A DNA stretch of 64,000 bases, taken from assembly GCF_964340395.1 (NCBI RefSeq), contig NC_135555.1, forward strand, positions 7,272,431 to 7,336,430. Reading direction: 5' to 3'. Made by a program: the position numbers and the translations under genes. This DNA is from Glandiceps talaboti (Eukaryota; Hemichordata; Enteropneusta; Spengelidae). This document shows, piece by piece, positions 43,977-64,000 of this stretch (positions within the stretch are counted from its first letter, which is position 1; every line of letters starts with the position of its first letter). Under the pieces are notes generated by a model. That model saw nothing but the letters and a program-made list of their open reading frames with translations. It did no database searches and was not told the origin of the DNA.

Positions 43977-45399
43977 ATGGAGTCCAGATTACTTGTAACA
44001 ATCCTGATAATTGGAGTTTCATTGATTGAATCTTCGTGTGGTGATGTTCTTTGGGGGAACTCCATCCTCGATTTCACTAAATTTAATCAAGACCCGGTAG
44101 TCGGGCTGCATTTGGCATTGGCTAGTCCATCCAGCGTCACTGCATCATGGCTAAACATTGGAAAGTTCAAACAAGGCACCCAGCAACCTCCTATATGTGC
44201 GTACGGAGCTGTACCTGACGGATTTACTGCCGTCGCTGCTGGCGAGTCTTACACATATACGGCCGGGGATTTCGACTCCACACTCAACAAAGTCACTTTC
44301 GATATCGGCAACATAGGAGATGTAGTGTACTATAGATGTTCTAATCCAAGTCTCGGAGGATGGAGCCCGTTGTACAATTTTACAATTTTGCCAGGTAGTT
44401 TAACTGGTAATGCGGACAGACAAAAAGTAGGGCATAATCGTCCAAAGTACGCTAGTCCGAGTGCAAAGATCGCGCTGATCGCCGACCTTGGTATCGTGAA
44501 TGGGGTGAATACAGCAGAGTCCATCGCAAAACACGTAGAGAGTGGAGAAGTTCAGCTCGTGGTGCATGCAGGTGATATTAGCTATGCTGATGACTTTAGT
44601 CTCATCCAACACAATAATTCTTTTGTGTGGACAGAATATATGGCCATGATTCAACCCTTCTCAGCCCGCGTCCCATATATGGTTGGCCCTGGCAACCATG
44701 AAGCGCAGTTTGGATTTGCCGCCTACAAGAATTGGTTTCACATGCCACATAATATTAGCCAATCAAGTTCCCCGTTCTACTACTCATTTGATTATATGGG
44801 TGTTCACTTCGTTGCCATATCGACAGAGCACGATTTCAGCCAGGGTTCTGCACAATACAATTGGTTAGAAAATGACTTGAAAAAAGCAGACTCTAACAGA
44901 AATGAAGTTCCCTGGGTCTTCGTCCACGGACATCGCCCTCTCTACTGCAGTGATTTGGTCACGTGGGCAACACGTTGTACTGGGGAAGCAACCAAATACA
45001 GGGCTAACATCGAGGACTTGCTTTATAAGTATAATGTCGACATCTACATGGCCGGTCATAACCACCAATATGAACGATCATACCCAGTGTACAAGAAACA
45101 GGTGACGAGTAAAAATTACAACAACCCACAAGCAACTGTGTACATAGTGAACGGCGCTGCAGGTAAGTCATTATCACACACAAACATGTACGCGCGCGCA
45201 CACACAGACACGCACGCACGCACGCACATACACACACACCTACCTACATACATACATACATACATACATACATACATACATACATACATACATACATACA
45301 TACATACATACATACATACATACATACACACAGACGGGGAAACAAAAACAGAAAGTGAGCGGAAGACAGACACAGACAGACAGACAGACAGACAGACAT

Positions 45400-45488
<89 letters not shown>

Positions 45489-45904
45489 AACAGAGAGGGG
45501 GACTGCGACAAAGATAGAGACCGACAGAATGAATGAATAAATGAATGCGTAGAATCCTATCTGTTTCTGTTACAACCCAAATTTCGTTATTTCTTTATAA
45601 ACCGTTATGTTTCTTTTTACGATATTTAGACAAAAGACAAAAGTGTATTACGAGTAAGAGGAAAGAACTACAGCAGCAGCTCACTCGGTTTTATATATTA
45701 TTTCTATTTCTAGGAAGCCCTGAACCAAACGACCCTACATACGTTCCAATATCCATGGCACCCTGGCGAGCAAATGAAGTGACAACTTTTCATAGTGGCT
45801 GGATGCTGATGGAGGTTAATGCTACTGCGTTGGATTTTACCTATCTCTTTAGCGAGACTGGGGAAGTGAAAGATAGATTCACAATAATCAAAGACTCTCA
45901 TTAA
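43977..45904 (+). CDS. ACP7: Purple acid phosphatase, ACP7 type
   Basis: Two exons, 43977-45162 and 45714-45904, joined in phase 1 (GCAG|GTAAGT ... TTCTAG|GA), give 458 residues (human ACP7 about 438). A signal peptide (RLLVTILIIGVSLIESSCG) indicates a secreted or lysosomal enzyme. Residues ~40-140 form the N-terminal fibronectin-III-like domain, followed by the metallophosphatase domain with all five metal-binding blocks: ADLG (Asp170), GDISY (Asp200, Tyr203), GNHE (Asn240, His241), GHRP (His319) and GHNH (His361, His363). The usual glycine before the first aspartate is alanine here. The C-terminal exon has GWMLMEVN and the family's final F-x-x-x-x-D sequence. It hydrolyses phosphate monoesters with a dinuclear metal centre; physiological substrate unknown. 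The open frame continuing past 45162 reads through intron microsatellites and is not part of the protein. Confidence 0.93.
45239..45328. repeat. (CATA)n microsatellite in the ACP7 intron
   Basis: About 22 tandem CATA units, 76 bp after the ACP7 donor site. Confidence 0.97.
45373..45487. repeat. (CAGA)n then (TAGA)n microsatellite in the ACP7 intron
   Basis: A short CAGA run switches to about 21 TAGA units. Together with the neighbouring CATA run, these tracts occupy more than a third of the 551-bp intron. Confidence 0.97.
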
Positions 45905-46334
45905 ACAATTGATTGACCTGTTTTCTATTGCAGTGAGATTCGAAGTTCCAATAACACTATTGATCGCACGTTTTGCGCATGTCAACTGTAGCAGTTACAG
46001 TAATATCTGTTTACTTCGGAAATTGTTGTTTTTAAAATTGTGCCGACGGTTAAAATTGAACGCTTTCTCGGCAAATTATGCATGGTATTTACATGTTAGT
46101 GAACCATCCACAGCTGCAATCTCACATTGAGAGTAGTGAAGGACGTTGTAATATTCTGTAATCCAGAATGCGCATTATTCTGAAAACGATTACCGCAAAC
46201 TTATGCCAAAACACCATGTTGGAATTGGTGATGTCTTTTTCTAAGTCTTTGGCATATGAGCCATAAATAACAGTCAACGTAAAGTTTGAAAAAAAATGTT
46301 TCAAATCTTTACACTCATCAATTTTATTTTTGCC

Positions 46335-46340
46335 AATAAA
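46335..46340 (+). terminator. Candidate poly(A) signal for ACP7
   Basis: AATAAA 431 bp after the ACP7 stop, followed by a T-rich stretch; a second copy is at 46454. Confidence 0.5.
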
Positions 46341-47010
46341 GTCTTTTTCCATCACACAATAGAGTCAACAAGTTAACGTAACGGGACTAATTTTGTTACA
46401 CACTGAAATGCACCGAGTAAGTTATCTGCCGTACAGTTATGCATTTTGGCATCAATAAAGCACTGATCGCTCAGGGTTTCCTATCTACAGATATAACTAT
46501 ATCGAGTTAGACTGCTTCTGAATGAGTGTTGGATGTGTATTACATATATTTGTCTTTTATAAGGACACTTACCTATTGTTCCTCAAACATATCCCTTATT
46601 TAGCCGAGTATAATACGAGTGACATACGGGGTCAAGTCACTACGACTTAAAGACGAATAGTGAAATCTTCAAAGTCTCTTTTTACCAAAACCATTATGTC
46701 CTGAGTATTATCCGACATACAGAAGAAAGGTATTGGAAAATGGGCATTTTATTAAATTGTATCCTGGAAATAGGTTATTCTGAAGGTTTGACTCGAGCCC
46801 TGCATATTGGTTTTGAAAACCAATAAGTTAAACAAGTGTTTGATGCCCAAGAAGGACAAGGGTATACACATTTGTTTTTGGCGAACGCGTTGAACTTAGG
46901 CTTCATAGATTCATTCTGACTTTAGGCCTATCTGGCGTCTACTGTCAGCTCTGTGCTAACTTAGTTAGTCACGAGGTTCCTCTATACTACAGTCTCTATA
47001 TAGTGAAGTT

Positions 47011-47410
47011 TCAATAGTGTTTATAATCATAGTTCAAGGGTTGGTTTTCACACAGTTTATCTAGACGACTTTCAAACATGCGTACAGTTGATGATGATAC
47101 CACATTGGCTGGCAATTTGTTCCATATCTCAACTAATCTATTTACAAATGCATATTTTCTTAGATTCAGATGAGACAATGTTTTATAAATCTTAACCTGG
47201 TGACCTCTGGTACTCGAGTCAGATCGCAACTGCACAAAATTTGAAACTACTGGGTCATATATTCCTTCAAAATTTTGGACATTTCAATCATGATATCATG
47301 TCACCTCTTACCGACGATATTAAAGCTAATGGGGGATCTTTAAGCAACTGAAGGCTTTCTGCATAAGACAATTTGAAGAGACCTCGTACTTGTTAGGCTT
47401 GCATGAGGTA
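47011..47410 (-). pseudogene. Decayed LINE reverse-transcriptase C-terminal fragment
   Basis: The minus frame 47235-47011 reads SDSSTRGHQVKIYK, then RKYAFVNRLVEIWNKLPANV and FESRLDKLC, the standard end of many CR1/Jockey-like LINE ORF2 proteins. Upstream on the same strand LFKLSYAESLQLLK, VRGDMI and MIEMSKILKEYM appear in different frames separated by stops, where intact elements have the linked Y-x-x-R-L ... RGDMIE-x-x-KIL block. At least two frameshifts and an in-frame stop, so it is dead. Different LINE family from the 15341-15885 copy. Confidence 0.8.
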
Positions 47411-49294
47411 TAATGACCTATATCGAAAATGGCATGTCAATCACAGACTGTGCTACTAATTAAAGAACGAAGTGATGCAAACATTCACATACTTTCGAAA
47501 TTCGTAAAGATATGGTTATGTGAAATTGATGGTATCCCTAGTTGAGTAGTAGTACTTTAACTGTAGGCCTAAACACACTTGCGCGAAGATTGCGTCGTTG
47601 GCAAATGTAAAGGTCTGAGGGACACGTACCAAATTATGAAAGAAATTTTTATAAGAACAACAAAGAGTACAGACTAAAATACATCGCCGGGAGCGCCCTT
47701 ATCAACCCTTACCCCAGTTTTAGGGAATGGGATGGGAAGAGCGTCCTCAACGGCAGATTTTTCAGTCTGCAAACAGTATGACTGTTTCCTGTTCAGCTTT
47801 TCTAACGTTAATAGCCAAATGACATGACTGTGACCTAGCCAGTCCAAAATCATACACACTGAATCTATCATTGTCAATCACTAGTCACACAGTATTGACT
47901 TGGCTTGGGTCAGTTTTGCATTCACGACTGTTTATAGCTGTTGAAGTGACAGAACTAGTACACTGTTTTGACTCTTTTGTGCAATTATTGTCCGTTCGTT
48001 TTATTTTTCCTTGCAAGGATTATAATTAATTGTCATGTTGACTTCCACCTAACTCGTGTTTTTGTAGGAGTTGCATGATATTGTTGATAACTGACCTCAA
48101 AGTAACAATCAAGCACTGATGTTCTTTCTTTGGGGCCGGCAACAATTTCCCTGACAATCAAAGGTATTACAATCTCTCCAAACTTTGCCATATTACAGTT
48201 TGTTCCTGGTCATTTAGAAAAAAAGAAGAACTTTAGTTGGCCAGATTTGTTTTTAATTAACATTTGGGATTCAACTTTGCTTTCAGAATTCGATCATCTT
48301 TTATTCTTCTCATAGAGTTAGAAGAGTATTCGAGGATCACATTGGGTTGTAATGGCTTAATTTTGATATTATCTCTGTTTAACATATGTAAGATGTCTGT
48401 TACGGCGCTAGTACATTAACTAAACTTGCTCGAGAGAAGGAATAGCTCCGTCGAGAGATAGATATCTGGATGTGATACGGACAGTGTCGACGTCACCACT
48501 TATAAATATATATTGTCTTATATAGTTCAAAATAGACTGCGCCCTCATTGGTGATCGAAGTGGCTATTCCTAGAAAGTATGTCAACTGTCATAAGTTGCA
48601 ATTGTCAAGTCAAAAATAAAGGACGAATTTCCAGATTTCGGCAGAAGATTGTTAAAATCAGCTCAAAGAGAGTGTCTTATCCTGGAAGGAAGATACTATG
48701 AATTGCTAGTAGCTGAAATGTGTGTAGAACCCTATAGAAGTACGGATGGATTTATTTATCTATAGGATGCGACAGTAGGGAGTTGAAAGTGACACCGTGA
48801 GTACTTTACTTAGATTTATTGCCACGTCAGCATAATTCCCCTTGCCAACTAAATACATGTTGGACTTTGAATTCTGTCACAATTTGCATGTCAGACTTTG
48901 TATATAGCTTCAATTATGTATGTAGGCCTAATACCAAACTTTTCAATGTGTGATGATTATGCCGTCGGTATTCGTTCGTAATGTAAAATAGATTATCAAG
49001 AGGCAAGTGTGAGAAGATAACCTAAGTAATATCGTGGTTGTCTTTTTATTTAAATTTATCCTAGAGGTGCGCAGTAGAGTGTATTATTTGGTCTTTAATA
49101 TTATGCTTTCCAACACTGATCGTTTAGTTGAATTCAGGGGGAGATGCACAATAGCAAGATTTGAAGGGTGACATGTTTTCAGATTATTGTTTCCCAACAA
49201 TGAATATTAAACGTTTACACCATCAACCCATACATTTTCTGTGCACAAGAATTGTATATTTAGTGTAACACAGCAAAGTGTGATCTTCTACAGG

Positions 49295-50194
49295 CTATAG
49301 TTGTGATGTTATTGGCACCTTTGGAACTTTCTTGAAATAACTGTAATGCATCATGTAGAGGGGTGTTAAGCCAGGATATTTCTTGAATACTGCCTTCATT
49401 TCTGTGTTATCATCATCGGTTGCCAAGAACACCGCTTTGTAGCCATAATCCAGAAGACGCGACATCATCTCCGCGTGTCGAATCTGTGCAAACTTCCTGT
49501 TCCTATAGGCTGGTTGGGTGTAACCAAGGCTAGGTTCCCCGTGCTGAATTAAAAGTGACCATGACACTGGTTCATCTCGGTTATTGTCATATATGGCAAC
49601 TGATGGAAATTCATTAATCATTTTCCTCACCATTGGAACGTCGATTGCAGATGTCAAGCTAAAGCTAGATGTAACAAGCTTTGCGTGCTCAACTCTAAGT
49701 GACCCCATTGCAAAGCCCTCTGGGAGTGTGTGTGCCTTCTGCATAGTCTCTACTATAGCTTTGTCCAAATTCCTCACGTACAATTGAAAGGCAAGTGTTT
49801 TGTCTATCTGGAATCCATGGTTATTCATGTACTGGGTGACGGTTTTCAGGAATTTATCATTCAAACACGGGAAGATGATTCTGCCGCTACAACTTAAACC
49901 ATCCAGACAACGCTCGCTAAGTCTGACTGTGTTTAACATCGATTTTACTTTGTCTTCATCTTCGCTGTATATGTACCAACCGCTGTCATCACATTCAGCC
50001 CCTAGCAAAGGACCGTGACACATTACAGTTCTACAATTCGTGATATTTCTGTCGTCCACAAATACTCGTGTTCTGTCCCATTTCTTGTCTCTGATATGTC
50101 TCACAAGGTTGTACACAAGCAAGGACTCTAGTTTCTTATCTTCAAGATGATGTAACAGAAGGTCTAAAGCTTTTGGATCTTCAGTAATATCCAT
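49295..50194 (-). CDS. Glycine N-acyltransferase-like protein (GNAT fold)
   Basis: One uninterrupted 299-codon frame; vertebrate GLYAT/GLYATL proteins are about 295-302 residues. The N-terminal half (1-150) fits the GLYAT-specific domain. The C-terminal half is a GNAT-type acyl-CoA domain: PVSWSLLIQHGEPSLGYTQP (209-228), then YRNRKFAQIRHAEMMSRLLD, the region corresponding to the CoA-phosphate-binding loop and helix, and YGYKAVFLATDDDNTEMK. The loop YRNRKFA departs from the usual Q/R-x-x-G-x-G/A, as in other GLYAT members. The family conjugates acyl-CoAs to glycine or other amino acids for detoxification. The paralogue and substrate cannot be fixed. Start ATG (ctATGGATA) gives the family length. 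Apparently intronless. Confidence 0.85.
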   Translation of the reverse strand: MDITEDPKALDLLLHHLEDKKLESLLVYNLVRHIRDKKWDRTRVFVDDRNITNCRTVMCHGPLLGAECDDSGWYIYSEDEDKVKSMLNTVRLSERCLDGLSCSGRIIFPCLNDKFLKTVTQYMNNHGFQIDKTLAFQLYVRNLDKAIVETMQKAHTLPEGFAMGSLRVEHAKLVTSSFSLTSAIDVPMVRKMINEFPSVAIYDNNRDEPVSWSLLIQHGEPSLGYTQPAYRNRKFAQIRHAEMMSRLLDYGYKAVFLATDDDNTEMKAVFKKYPGLTPLYMMHYSYFKKVPKVPITSQL

Positions 50195-51591
50195 AGTTGA
50201 CTACACTGTACTTGACAGCATGCAGTAATGGCTACCTGTGGTACGTGGCGAACGTACTTTGACCATAGACCCTCCACCCACTACGCTTTGACCTAGCTAC
50301 ATTCTGATCTACATCGTTTTTCCGAAAGGCGAACGAAGTGCGCCCCAAGCGGTGAAGCCGCGAAGTTGTCACTCGACAAGTCACTCAAACTTGATACATG
50401 AATTAATGATGAGTGATTACGTATACTTGGCTGTTTCGGTAAACATACTGTGCGATATTAATGTGCAATTTTAATTAATAAATTAAGCTTTCCTCACGTT
50501 ACCCTTGTCGCCTCGAGGGGGCGCTACAACTTGTCCGAGTTAGAACCAAGCAACAGGCACACATAATTCGTATTCGCATTCGGTTACAAAATTTGCTTTT
50601 ATGCGTGTCCACAGTTATTAATATAGTTTTTGTTGTTGTTGACTTGTAGTATGTGTTTGCTTGCTGGCATGTTTTGTGTTGGTTTTGTTTGTTTGTTTGT
50701 TTGTTGTTGTTGTTTTTTTTTGGGGGGGGTTTGTTGTTGTTGTTGTTGTTGTTGTTTTTTTTTTGGGGGGGGGGACTAGACCTACTCAGGTAATAACACA
50801 AACTAACACACTATGATCAATTATTTGAAACTACAGAACATTTGATATTTCTGTACATGTATTTGACACGTATATCTGGTATTTATAAATAATCTTTGTC
50901 TGTCTAATTTATTTACTTTGGACGATTCACCTATATACTACCAGTCCTCCATATATCTGAGCAATCTTAATTTGCTAATCTTGTGCAACAATTGAAAACC
51001 TACCCTTACGGAAAGCATTCAGTCTATTATGGTTGACGTTATCAAATTGTACAGCTGTATCCCAATACAATCGCATTCAAACTCAAACCAGGTTACATTG
51101 GTTGGGTGGTGCTATTAATAGTGTTTTTGGCCTATCACTGTACAGCAAAGAAAGAATGGCGCATCAGACTTCTTTTAATCAGACTTTTGATCAGACTTCT
51201 TTTAATTCCAAGATATTGTAACTGGAACATAATATGCAAGGACCAACTGTACATTCAAACCCCACTGTGACCCTGTGACCTGACATAAAAGAATAAAGTA
51301 CTTATGCAGTACAAATTCATTTCAACTTACTCTTACTACTTTTCCATTGTCTGTTGATCCCCGGCCCACTCGATGTCTACATGCGTGACATCGCAAATAA
51401 TAGCTCGTTCGTATTTGTCCAATTCAGAGTGGTGAATACGTATAAAGTTTCAACATATTTGCGGGTATAGCTTGGTCACGTGATGAAGACGATGTCTCAC
51501 GGGAAGGGAGATTTATTCTGTAACCTATTGTGTGATCACCTGTGTAATTGGCACAGACGGCCATCGACACAGACGGCCACCACCAACAGCC
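50195..51591. other. Divergent intergenic region between the acyltransferase and the channel
   Basis: Both neighbours are transcribed away from this 1.4-kb stretch. It contains GTT/T/G-rich low complexity at about 50628-50775 and no supported gene. No TATA box or other core promoter motif is convincing. The 5' UTR of the channel gene has a short direct repeat (cagacggcca at about 51554 and 51570). Confidence 0.6.
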
Positions 51592-61642
<10,051 letters not shown>

Positions 61643-63254
61643 CCACTTGTTTAGACTGAGAACAACACACTTGATTTCTTTATTTGTAATATTTATTGAC
61701 AGTTACTCTTTCGAATTTATTACCTGTCAGCATTGTCATATTTGTGTTACCGATGACAGAATACAACTGTCTATTATTCCCAAAGTGTTGACGTCACACG
61801 AGGTCACAGTGATCTCTCAGCTGTCATTAGGTAATAATACTTAGAACAAATGTTTGCATTTCGCGAATAGTATTCTTCTGAGATGACAACATTAAGTCAT
61901 TAAAATATCATCGATGTCAAATACTGACTAATTACAGGCAGCTGCAAGAACAATGACATGATCACATTGTTTGGCTACTTTTCATATTTGTCAATATCAT
62001 TTGCATTGAATTAACGTCGGTTTATTCATTTATGGTGTTGATGAATTTATCATCCAATCATTTGAGTATTGTATAATTTATGTTTATAAGATATTAAACT
62101 TGGAATAAAGTATGGATTCACTTTAGAGAAGGGAGGCGAGCAGGGGGGCAAGTAGCGTCCATCTGCTCCCTGGCTACTTCTAAAATGATCCAAGTTAACC
62201 GTGAACATTGTATGTAGCCTGAGCTAATTCCCTATAGTCCAAGTGATGTTGTGAATAAGTGGAAATAAGAGAGTAACACTGGTGGAGAATTAACGTTGAA
62301 ATTAAAGGTCGAAGGTCGACTTAAATGTTACTCTGGTGAACATTTTTTCGTACGTTAATAGGGTATTCAACTAAAGAATGAATGGCGTAAGCTAACTGTT
62401 GATGTGTACGTGCTATAGACACACAACCGCACGCACACACACACGCACACACACACACACACACGCGCGCGCGCGTAGAGAAAGTGGAAGTTAGAAATCT
62501 ATTCTACAATGCACGACTGTTAGGTGTATGACAAATTCAATTGTACATTCCACTGTGATCATTTTACAGATTAATATTCATGATGCATAATTTTTAGTAA
62601 TTCTGTGAAAAAATATAGACAGTCGGAATAAAATCTGAAGTTTTCCCAATGTTAAACCAATTACCTCACATACCTTTACAAAAAAGTACAAACAACGACG
62701 CGTACATGTAAGGAATATTAATCAAAATGATATACAGACATGCAGGGATGAAAAGATATGAGAAATAGTGGGTTTAAAGTTGGGATTGTGAGCATATGAA
62801 GTGGGAAGCGAAGAGGAAGGGAGGGGAGGAAGAGTTACACTTTACTTTGCTTTGGCTGACAAATATAGGTTTTTAAACAAATCTTATATTTAAAATTGAA
62901 ATATTTAAAATTTAAAAGTGCATCTTGTCATCATTCACTGTATTCACTAATTATTTTTTTAAACTGTTATATCGAGTGTTGGTTTGTTTGTAAATGAAAT
63001 CGAGAGAACATAATCAATGCGCCATAGAACATTATGTCGAATTGGATTTCGGCGCTATACAAATTCTTTTATTTGACTGACTGATTGATTAGTGTATCAA
63101 TGTAAAAAGTTAGAGAAAGCTATTGGCGGGGTACGTGCAATTATGAGTCTACGATATCTCGTACTTGTATTTAAATATTGAAGGAATTAGGGCGTTGTCA
63201 TGGTGAACGAATATCGTGTGACTTGTATGTTTTTGTTTTCTTGAATTTGTTTAC
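61643..63254. other. 3' flank of the channel gene
   Basis: AATAAA at 62104-62109 is a good candidate poly(A) signal, 462 bp after the stop. A (CA)n/(CG)n tract lies at about 62428-62476. No other gene is supported. Confidence 0.65.
62104..62109 (+). terminator. Candidate poly(A) signal for the DEG/ENaC gene
   Basis: AATAAA in tggaataaagtatgg, 462 bp past the stop codon, the first clear hexamer downstream. Confidence 0.55.
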
Positions 63255-64000
63255 GTTAGACAACAGGAGACATACACGTACGTATTAAGAAAGATCGATT
63301 GATTGATTGATCATCTATCGATCGATGGGCTGGTTGATTGATTGTTCTAACATTGACTGACTTGGCTTTCTTTTTGTCTTCGTTACCCTTTGATGCATAC
63401 GTTAGACAACGGGAGACATACACGTACGTATTAAGAAAGATCGATTGATTGATTGATCATCTATCGATCGATGGGCTGGTTGATTGATTGTTCTAACATT
63501 GACTGACTTGGCTTTCTTTTTGTCTTCGTTACCCTTTGATGCATACGTTAGACAACGGGAGACATACACGTACGTATTAAGAAAGATCGATTGATTGATT
63601 GATCATCTATCGATCGATGGGCTGGTTGATTGATTGTTCTAACATTGACTGACTTGGCTTTCTTTTTGTCTTCGTTACCCTTTGATGCATACGTTAGACA
63701 ACGGGAGACATACACGTACGTATTAAGAAAGATCGATTGATTGATTGATCATCTATCGATCGATGGGCTGGTTGATTGATTGTTCTAACATTGACTGACT
63801 TGGCTTTATTTTGTCTTCGTTACCCTTTGATGCATACGTTAGACAACGGGAGACATACACGTACGTATTAAGAAAGATCGATTGATTGATTGATCATCTA
63901 TCGATCGATGGGCTGGTTGATTGATTGTTCTAACATTGACTGACTTGGCTTTCTTTTTGTCTTCGTTACCCTTTGATGCATACGTTAGACAACGGGAGAC
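63255..64000. repeat. 146-bp tandem satellite running off the right edge
   Basis: Units start (gttagacaac(a/g)ggagac) at 63255, 63401, 63547, 63693, 63838 and 63984, so the period is 146 bp, once 145. Copies are almost identical: the first has A for G at one site and the fourth has a small deletion in ctttctttttgtc. Each unit contains the palindromic acgtacgt and clustered gattgattgatcatctatcgatcgat-type sequence. The array continues beyond the window. Confidence 0.97.

Larger units (their letters stand above)
45905..49294. other. ACP7 3' flank and intergenic region
   Basis: AATAAA at 46335-46340 and 46454-46459 are candidate ACP7 poly(A) signals. A decayed LINE tail lies at 47011-47410. I see nothing else that is coding, only short unconserved frames. 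Confidence 0.6.

Noticed and set aside
45163-45407. Read-through of the ACP7 frame into [10 protein letters not shown] sequence
   Set aside because: A consensus donor (GCAG|GTAAGT) precedes the microsatellite, and the exon at 45714 restores the conserved phosphatase C-terminus.

Overview
The window is nuclear DNA from an AT-rich, microsatellite-rich animal genome. Genes are split by GT-AG introns and separated by LINE remnants, foldback elements and minisatellites; there are no operons or bacterial signals. Invertebrate-type gene structures, an Aurora kinase with mixed A/B character, a DEG/ENaC channel and a GLYAT-like acyltransferase suggest a marine invertebrate. A non-vertebrate deuterostome (hemichordate-like) is my best guess, but this is inference and the species cannot be fixed from the sequence alone.

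Layout. 1-72 (-): a possible exon of a gene running off the left edge. 4661-12460 (+): CHMP1 (ESCRT-III), five coding exons, with introns full of minisatellites. 12.5-17 kb: foldback elements and a truncated LINE tail. 17071-22638 (+): FAM210B-like mitochondrial protein with an unusually long, repetitive N-terminus, two exons. 27407-37231 (-): Aurora kinase, seven coding exons, tail-to-tail with FAM210B. 38564-40564 (+): intronless 666-residue protein of unknown family (RS and RGG tracts), head-to-head with Aurora. 43977-45904 (+): purple acid phosphatase (ACP7 type), two exons. 47.0-47.4 kb (-): decayed LINE tail. 49295-50194 (-): single-exon GLYAT-like N-acyltransferase. 51592-61642 (+): DEG/ENaC channel, eleven exons plus a candidate alternative exon. 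63255 to the right edge: a 146-bp tandem satellite.

How the genes relate. They do not form one pathway. The best contextual signal is the convergent FAM210B-Aurora pair, which matches what I recall of the human FAM210B-AURKA arrangement and so looks like ancient microsynteny. Aurora and the intronless gene start about 1.3 kb apart (ATG to ATG) and may share a bidirectional promoter. All multi-exon models were built by hand: reading frames and splice phases close exactly in each, and lengths fit the families (CHMP1 200 aa, FAM210B-like 456 aa, Aurora 368 aa, ACP7 458 aa, channel 693 aa). UTR limits and transcription starts are mostly not determinable.

Most promising for follow-up: (1) two tandem phase-1/phase-1 exons in the channel's cysteine-rich domain that look mutually exclusive; (2) the FAM210B-like protein with repeated mitochondrial-presequence-like sites and a repeated WD(E/D)(D/E) motif; (3) the unclassified RS/RGG protein with four similar helical-looking modules; (4) a 2.5-kb TTAA-flanked inverted-repeat element in an Aurora intron; (5) the 146-bp satellite.
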